Shown here: positions 58,118-64,000 of the stretch, piece by piece
Layout: every line of letters starts with the position of its first letter
Numbering within the stretch: the first letter of the stretch is position 1
Source of the DNA: Cercospora beticola
Lineage: Eukaryota > Ascomycota > Dothideomycetes > Mycosphaerellales > Mycosphaerellaceae
Direction of reading: 5' to 3'
Assembly (NCBI RefSeq): GCF_033473495.1
Contig: NC_088938.1
Coordinates: forward strand, 2,108,001-2,172,000
DNA length: 64,000 bases
Made by a program: the position numbers and the translations under genes
Notes under the pieces: generated by a model
Told to the model about the DNA's origin: nothing
Databases searched by the model: none
What the model saw: the letters and a program-made list of their open reading frames with translations, nothing else

Positions 58118-61100
58118 ATGGCACGACTGGTCGCGCGAACGCTTGCAGGGGTTTCATGCACCTTATGTGCCCTTTTCACGACAGCTGCAGCAGTCCCAAA
58201 CGCAGCGTTCCCGTTCAACTCCCAGGTACCAACAGTCGCGCGTGTGGGCCAGCAATACAGCTTCCAGATATCCGACTCCACTTTCGAGCCCGAGTCCTCG
58301 ACCTACGTCTACAGCATCTCGCAACAGCCAGCATGGCTCACAATCGACAGCGCAACAAGAACACTGCAAGGCACGCCCGGGACGAGCGATGCTGGGCCAG
58401 AGACATTTGTCTTGACAGCAGCGGACGGATCTGGAGCGGCGCAGATGTCATGCACATTGGTCGTTTCAGCAGATCCGGCGCCACGATTAGTTGGAGATAT
58501 TAGCGAGCAGCTTTCAGAAACCGCGAACCTGTCGAGCAGTATGCCACCAGTGGTGACACTGCTTCCATCGACACCATTCAAATTCGACTTTGAGCAGGAG
58601 TCCTTCATCGATATTGTGCAACGCCAGCTCTACTATTATGCTACTCTTGCCGATCACACGCCCTTGCCATCGTGGCTCAAGTTCGACGCTGAGAAACTTA
58701 CATTCTCTGGAAATGCGCCTGATCTCAGCGCGTTCCCTCAGTCATGGGTGATCAATTTGATTGCTTCGGACGTTCCTGGGTTTTCTGGTAGCACCGCATC
58801 TTTCACCATCGCTGTTGGTACGCAGCAACTCGTTTTCGTGCCAGAAGAGCAGGAGTTGAACATAACAGCCGGAAAGGATGTTAATATCACTACGCTACAG
58901 AGCGAGCTCTTTCGCAATAATGTGAATCTCAGCCCACGGAGTCTGAGAAGTGCTATCGCGGATACGCCTTCCTGGCTGGCCTTCGACTCGTCCACGCTTG
59001 CGATCACGGGGGAGGCGCCGGAAGACTTCGAGACAGGAAACATCACCGTCACCGTGACAGATGAATTGGGAAACACAGCAATGGCTGTCATTAATCTCAT
59101 AGCTGGAAAGTCGTCGTTTTTCAATGGGCAGATTGGTACATTGTTAGCACAGGCTGGGAAGAGGTTCTCGTACCACCTGGACGACTCATTGTTCAACGAA
59201 CAAGATCTGGACATCAGTGTTGAACTTCCAACTGCAGCTACCTGGCTCAGATTTGATGACGAGAATCGCGAGCTGACCGGCATGGTACCTTCGAGCGCTC
59301 AGGCGGCAACGTTACGTGCGACCATCACTGCAAGGAGCGGCGCTAACGATGAAGGCCAGTCACAAGTTTTCACGATTGACGTCGAGGCTGCCACAAGATC
59401 CAGTACTACGAGTGCTGTTATTTCACCGACCAATACTCATCATGCAACGCCGGCCGCAGCTGCTGTAGACCAAGAGAAGCCACCTACTTTGACTAGTGGC
59501 GGCATTGCAGCGATCGTACTCGGATCCATTGTCGGAGCCTCTCTCCTGCTGCTGCTTCTGTTGTGGTGCTGTCGGCGCAAGCGACGGCAGGACTCTTACG
59601 TGCAGAATTCGCCTAGATCGAAGACCATCTCTAAACCGCTGGCCCCGCCACAGGGCGAGGACATCGTACCAGCAACAATGACTGATCTAGATTTGGAAAA
59701 GGCTTCCGAGTTGGCTCGTGTGGACTCTCACGCCCCTGTCCCGCCTCCGAAAAGTGTAGAACCCCCTCCGCAGATACATATCCATGGCATACCGGAAACT
59801 CGCTCCTCATATTTCAAGCGCTTTTCGCGGGTCAGTCATGCTTCTTCGTTGGGCGATGGCGAAGACGCTATCAGAAGAGATGAGAACATACCGGAATGGG
59901 GCGCAAATTCTACCGCTCTGCACATGCCGCACGACAGCTTCTCTGTACCCACAGAGATGGCACGACGAAGCACGCATCTCAGCGATACGAGTCCGAGTAA
60001 AAGAGCTCAGATAATGCACAAAGTGCGCGCACACAGAAGAAATCGAAGCAGCGTCAGCTTCAAGCGGCTGAGCCTGGGACTTGGCATCACAGGTGCGGGT
60101 GCTGCTGCTGGCGCTGGCGCTGGAGTGGCAAGACACAGTTCTCGGAATGGCAGACTTCGGCACCGCAAAGCCAGAAGTAGCTTGGGAGTACTGACACCTA
60201 CACGAGAAGCAAGCTCTGCGGGCTCGTTCAGGACGATACGTACGAGCATTCTCTCCGCTACGCCTTCTGATTTTCCCGAGCCCGGCCCATCGAGACAGTC
60301 GTACTCTGCTTCCGCTCCGGTACTGTCAAATAACGGTGCGAGCGTCGAGCTTGATCCCAAAAGGAAGAGTATACGGATGGTCGCGCCAAGCAACAGCATA
60401 CATGCCTCCGAACGTGAGCGACCTTTGGTCGATAAGCGTACAAGCTTCCTCGCAAAGCGCCGTGGGAGTGGACATATGCAAAGCATCCTGTTCTCCAGAG
60501 GCACTCGCTCCGCTTCAACCAGTCTGCGCCGAAACGATTCTCAATCTGTCGAAGCCAGTGTGGCCGGGAGCGTCCGTCGTGCGAACAGAGGCACTTCAGG
60601 ATTGGGAAGCAGAAGCGCGTTGCCGAGCCAGAACACGCTCACGAAGTACTCCGAATCGTCATCTATTGAACCCAGGGGACATCTTGACTCGCCGCATCGT
60701 GACTCCAGACGATTTAGCCAGAGATTGAAAAACGTCTTCGTTCCTGGATTCCCTCGAGCCATCACGCAGTCAACGCTTGGCAACGACGAAGACGGCGTGC
60801 ATCCGGTCAGTGGAAGGCAGACGCCGGCCGAACGCAAAAGCTACGCAGAACTCGAAGATGAACAGTGGATTGCAGAATTGACCAAGCCGCGCCACGAAAG
60901 AGACTGGGTCCGTCCTGGCGAATCCAGTCCATTGACAGCTCCGGCTCCGCCTCCAAGCCTCGCTGCCACAGCGCAAAACAGCCGCGCTGGCACTCCCTCA
61001 GCAACATCTGGCGCATCTCCGTCACGATCGGAACGTTGGCGAGAAGCACAGCAGAAGAGTGCTCGAGAACGATCTGCTTCTCCCTTATCTCAAAGTCACG

Positions 61101-61459
61101 ACCTCAATTCCTCGCCTTCTGTCATTCGCAAACACAGACAACCAGACTCAGGGAAGAAGAACCGCATGTCCGCACCCATGAGTCTCGTCTCTGCGGATAG
61201 TATGCACAAAGGTCGTCCTCGGATCAGTTATCTCGACAACACATCGAATATGCCCACAGGCAGCACCCACGAACACGACTTTGCCACAATGGCGGGCAGT
61301 GAGAGGGATGATGCAAATTGGGTCACGGACGTGGAGTCTTCTTTATCCAGCAGTGAAGACGAAATCCGAGGGACGGGCTTGGTTATTCCGCCTTTGGGAG
61401 GAAGTGCGAGGAAAGATGGAACAGGGAGGAGTGATTGGACAGGGACAGCATTTATTTGA
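58118..61459 (+). CDS. axl2: AXL2-like axial budding/polarity transmembrane protein (cadherin-like repeats)
   Basis: Single-pass surface protein of the Axl2 family, which marks polarity sites and recruits septins in fungi. One exon encodes 1113 residues from the ATG at 58118. Signal peptide about 1-26 (MARLVARTLAGVSCTLCALF). The ectodomain, about 27-440, holds three to four cadherin-like/He_PIG repeats, recognised by the recurring P-x-W-L-x-F/I-D pattern (QPAWLTID, LPSWLKFD, TPSWLAFD, AATWLRFD), each followed by L-x-G-x-x-P. A Ser/Thr-rich stalk leads to the membrane helix near 463-485 (GGIAAIVLGSIVGASLLL), then the stop-transfer RRKRRQ. The 630-residue cytoplasmic tail is Ser/Arg-rich and disordered with many potential phosphosites. 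Architecture and length match the Axl2 family. A degenerate tandem array starts 38 bases after the stop. Confidence 0.92.
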   Translation: MARLVARTLAGVSCTLCALFTTAAAVPNAAFPFNSQVPTVARVGQQYSFQISDSTFEPESSTYVYSISQQPAWLTIDSATRTLQGTPGTSDAGPETFVLTAADGSGAAQMSCTLVVSADPAPRLVGDISEQLSETANLSSSMPPVVTLLPSTPFKFDFEQESFIDIVQRQLYYYATLADHTPLPSWLKFDAEKLTFSGNAPDLSAFPQSWVINLIASDVPGFSGSTASFTIAVGTQQLVFVPEEQELNITAGKDVNITTLQSELFRNNVNLSPRSLRSAIADTPSWLAFDSSTLAITGEAPEDFETGNITVTVTDELGNTAMAVINLIAGKSSFFNGQIGTLLAQAGKRFSYHLDDSLFNEQDLDISVELPTAATWLRFDDENRELTGMVPSSAQAATLRATITARSGANDEGQSQVFTIDVEAATRSSTTSAVISPTNTHHATPAAAAVDQEKPPTLTSGGIAAIVLGSIVGASLLLLLLLWCCRRKRRQDSYVQNSPRSKTISKPLAPPQGEDIVPATMTDLDLEKASELARVDSHAPVPPPKSVEPPPQIHIHGIPETRSSYFKRFSRVSHASSLGDGEDAIRRDENIPEWGANSTALHMPHDSFSVPTEMARRSTHLSDTSPSKRAQIMHKVRAHRRNRSSVSFKRLSLGLGITGAGAAAGAGAGVARHSSRNGRLRHRKARSSLGVLTPTREASSAGSFRTIRTSILSATPSDFPEPGPSRQSYSASAPVLSNNGASVELDPKRKSIRMVAPSNSIHASERERPLVDKRTSFLAKRRGSGHMQSILFSRGTRSASTSLRRNDSQSVEASVAGSVRRANRGTSGLGSRSALPSQNTLTKYSESSSIEPRGHLDSPHRDSRRFSQRLKNVFVPGFPRAITQSTLGNDEDGVHPVSGRQTPAERKSYAELEDEQWIAELTKPRHERDWVRPGESSPLTAPAPPPSLAATAQNSRAGTPSATSGASPSRSERWREAQQKSARERSASPLSQSHDLNSSPSVIRKHRQPDSGKKNRMSAPMSLVSADSMHKGRPRISYLDNTSNMPTGSTHEHDFATMAGSERDDANWVTDVESSLSSSEDEIRGTGLVIPPLGGSARKDGTGRSDWTGTAFI

Positions 61460-61496
61460 GAGGTAATGAGATATGAGTAGTATACTTATGAGGATA

Positions 61497-63436
61497 TGAG
61501 AGTATGATTTATGATATTCATTTGGCTTGAATCTCACGCTCTCTGATAGGTCGTGTGAACACGATTCTTTTGAGAGGTAGGCTGGTGAGCGCTGAAGCGC
61601 TCGCTTTGCCGGAGAGGGAGGCGAGTTCTGGTAGTGATTCGCTGACTGACGGGATTCTCGGGTTCTCCGAAAGATCTCAAGGGTGAGCTTCCGCGGATGA
61701 GCTAGCCTGGTGAGCATACACGCGCTCAATTTGTCAGAGAGCGAGCTGCTTTTCGAGCGAGAAATGGCTAATGGACAGTGCTCACAGACGAATTCCACGG
61801 ACGACATCTAGCTGGTGGGCTAGCCATGCGGGCACACAAGTCTCCCATTTATCAGAGAGCAAGCTGCTTTTCGAGCAATAATTCGCTAACGGAATGTGTT
61901 CTCAGACGGACTCTACGGACGACATCTAGCTGGTGAGCTAGCCCTGTGGGCATCCAAGCCTTCAGCCTGTCAGAGAGTGAGCTGTTATTCGAACAATGAT
62001 TCGCTAACCGACAGTACTCCCAGTCGTAGTCCATGGATGACATCCAGCTAGTGAGTTAGCCCTGTGGGCAATCAAGCCCTCAGCTTTTCAGAGAGTGAGC
62101 TGTTTTCCGAGCAAAAGTTCGCTGATGAAATGTGTTCTCAGACAAAAGTCGTTGAAAGCTCTTTGGTGATGGGTGAGCTGGTGAGCACACCAGTCGGCAA
62201 TTCATCAGAGAATGGAACTGGTATCTGACCAATGCTTCTCCGACGCAAGTATCTTCGGACTAATCTCGTTGATACGGTCTTGACAAGAGACAAGCTGGAA
62301 AGCACACTGATCAGTAGTATGGGCGGGAGCGCGATGCTTTCTGGTGACAACATCGCTGACTGGATGCTCGCTCAGACGCAAGGCGTCGATTGGGTCTTTG
62401 AGGTGGGCTCAGTTGGGAGGCACAAAAGCAACTCTCGCGCCAGAGAATAAGAGGATCGATGCAAAATTCATTCGTTGAGGAAAGATATTCTCTGAAATAT
62501 CGTGTCGACGCAATCTCGCCGGTGGGCCAGATTCGAAAGCACACCAACGAGTTCCGTGCCAGAGAGCAAGGGAGTTCTTGACCTAACATTCGATCAGGCA
62601 ACTTCTTCTCTGACAGGTCTCGCTATCATGATCTTGCCGAGAGGCAAACTGGTGAGCCCACAAGCCACGGTCTCCTTGGAGAGCGCATGGTTTTCGATTG
62701 TCGCCATTCTCGCTAAGTCAGTTCCAGGAGGTACTCTCTGACGAATCTCGGCCACACGACTCTGCTGAAAGCCACGCTGCTGACCATACAAGTCGTTGGA
62801 ATGTCAGAGAGCTGCATTTTGTTTCGCACAAATTGTTCTCATGTGACCGGCGCAAGACAGTTTCAGAGACATCTCATACATGCAAAGCTGCTCAGGGGAA
62901 ACTTACAGGCTGTACAAGCCATCCAATCTGGTCAGAAAATCCTTAGAATTGAGAATGAATCGTGAGACTTAGAAGTCCATGTAAGGCACTCTCTGGCACG
63001 ACTCAGAGACGCAGTCTTGCTGAGATCCATGCTGCTGGCCACACAAGCTATCAGCTTGTTAGAGACACCCCAATCTTGAAACATAATTCGGTGATAAGTT
63101 TGCGATAGGAGGCGCTCTCAGATATATCCCGAGGAAATGATCTTGATGAAAATTAGACTGCTTGCCACACAAGCTGTTATCTCGTCAGAGAGACTTCAAT
63201 CTTGCAATAGAATCCGGCACTAAGTCGATGGTATGAAGCACTCTCAGATATGTCCTGACAACAAGATCTCGATGGAGGATAAACTGCTTGCCACACAAGC
63301 TATTATCTCGTCAGAGATGCAGCAGATTTTGGGGTTTCAATTGTGCTAAGTCCGAGATTCGTAGCGTTTTCTGAAGTTCCGTAAGATAACGATCTTGCTG
63401 GAATGGAAGCTGCTGGCCACACAAAGGAGCGTCTCA
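61497..63436. repeat. Degenerate tandem array, about 16 units of 117-128 bp
   Basis: The whole stretch is built from diverged head-to-tail units. The anchor CAGAGAG (or a near form) recurs at about 61611, 61735, 61853, 61971, 62089, 62206, 62324, 62441, 62560, 62678, 62805, 62933, 63060, 63186, 63312 and 63436, with a degraded first unit from about 61497. Spacing is about 117-119 in the left part (124 for the first full unit) and 124-128 in the right part. Each unit also carries a TCTCAGAC/TCTCTGAC-like block about 45-70 bases after the anchor and a GCTGGTGAGC...CACACAAGC-like block just before the next anchor. Neighbouring units at 61853 and 61971 are the most alike. The predominant 118-base period is not a multiple of three and stops occur in all frames, so it is non-coding. 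Identity and genome-wide distribution are unknown. Confidence 0.88.
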
Positions 63437-63676
63437 ATAGAGGGGCCGGGGGTTCGACGGACAAATTTGCCGAGTCAATAATACAAACGTTCGAAGGCCT
63501 ACGATTTTGTGGAAAGTGACTCGAAGAGCCGACCACATCTATCTGCGAGTCTCTCAAATTGGTCCACAGAAAGTAGAAACGTAGTATTCGTTTCGAACTT
63601 TGACTCCGCCTACAAGAGCAAACGCTGAAACAAAAGTATTTTTCTACGTGCTATATACAGCATGCTGCGCGTCCTC
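63437..63676. other. Short intergenic stretch after the array
   Basis: About 240 bases between the last repeat unit and the stop codon of the partial Hsp70-like gene. Probably its 3' UTR. Confidence 0.4.
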
Positions 63677-64000
63677 CTATACACGCGGGTTAAGATTTTG
63701 GTGCTCCGAAATCAGTAGCTGCTTCTCTCCCGGACGGATCACATCATCGGGACCAAGCTGTACTCCACTGGCTATAGCATCCATTTTCTCCGGCTTCGCG
63801 AATTCTACGCGGTAGTAGATGTTCGCGCCCGAAAAGGTCAACTCCAGACGGTAGTAGACTTCGTAGAACTCTGCTTTCGCGCATCTCCAGCAAATATGGT
63901 TCTTCTTGAGAGCTATCGGCACTTGACGAGTGCGACATGTCTTGCAGTATCCACGGAACCACTCTTTTAACTTCTTGCCGGGTATTCTATCTGGTTGTTT
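63677..64000 (-). CDS. C-terminal end of a second Hsp70-like protein (partial)
   Basis: The frame is open to the right window edge and ends at 63677, giving the last 107 residues. It has paired CxxC motifs (CKTC and CWRC) of a zinc ribbon, then a beta-rich tail EFYEVYYRLELTFSGANIYY and AKPEKMDAIASGVQLGPDDV, ending HQNLNPRV. Order, spacing and wording match the tail of the Hsp70-like protein encoded at 46774-49455 (CENCDDEAFY, SGAEILL, AKPDRFEDVEDGLQIGPEDV, FNPNAL). So this is very likely a second, diverged family member whose ATPase part lies beyond the window. It could also be a fragment; the window does not show which. Confidence 0.72.
   Translation of the reverse strand, partial: KQPDRIPGKKLKEWFRGYCKTCRTRQVPIALKKNHICWRCAKAEFYEVYYRLELTFSGANIYYRVEFAKPEKMDAIASGVQLGPDDVIRPGEKQLLISEHQNLNPRV

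Noticed and set aside
61852..62043. Minus-strand frames in the repeat array with recurring LSDRL/LAHQLD peptides
   Set aside because: The recurring peptides only reflect the tandem DNA repeat; the predominant period is not a multiple of three and frames break at each unit.

Overview
This is a gene-dense stretch of nuclear DNA from a filamentous ascomycete (Pezizomycotina). The evidence is short GT-AG introns of about 43-80 bases with CTAAC/CTGAC-like branch sites, cytosolic ribosomal protein eL31 split by introns, and typical fungal families: Zn2Cys6 factor, PTH11/rhodopsin-like membrane domain, SUR7/PalI family, PHO81/nuc-2, AXL2, Cut8/Sts1. A dothideomycete is my best guess, but that is inference. 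I see no tRNA, rRNA, CRISPR array or intact transposon. I support 24 protein genes with rebuilt exons, one of them cut by the right window edge.

Layout. 0.3-7.5 kb (all minus strand): PaaI-type thioesterase, NEDD4-family ubiquitin ligase Rsp5/HulA, Zn2Cys6 regulator. 10.2-13.2 kb: a PABPN1/Pab2-like RNA-binding protein diverging from an F-box protein. 14.7-17.3 kb: an intronless 874-residue protein fusing a PTH11/rhodopsin-like seven-helix domain to a FucP-type sugar transporter. 18.3-25.5 kb: SLC35F-like transporter, Cut8/Sts1 proteasome tether, GPI-anchored PLC-like phosphodiesterase, SUR7/PalI protein. 26-31 kb: a 721-residue repetitive Gly/His/Thr/Gln-rich protein and a conserved fungal disordered protein. 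33.4-43.3 kb: polynucleotide kinase/phosphatase, mitochondrial PP2C, RPL31, and PHO81/nuc-2, whose start codon appears to be split by an intron. 44.1-49.5 kb: an unknown 727-residue protein diverging from an Hsp70-like ATPase with a C-terminal zinc ribbon. 51.5-56.5 kb: COA1, two small neighbouring proteins ending in the same IDMIG tail, and the EFM6-like methyltransferase. 58.1-64 kb: AXL2-like adhesin, then about 16 degenerate tandem units (roughly 118 then 126 bp), then the C-terminal end of a second Hsp70-like gene.

There is no obvious operon-like cluster. Possible functional links are few: phosphate signalling (PHO81), ubiquitin/proteasome (Rsp5, F-box, Cut8), mitochondria (COA1, PP2C) and cell surface/polarity (SUR7-like, PLC-like, AXL2). 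The most unusual items are the tandem-repeat array, the receptor-like/transporter fusion, the split start codon, the IDMIG pair, and the two Hsp70-like genes sharing an unusual C-terminus. Intron positions come from splice motifs and protein-family continuity, not from transcripts.
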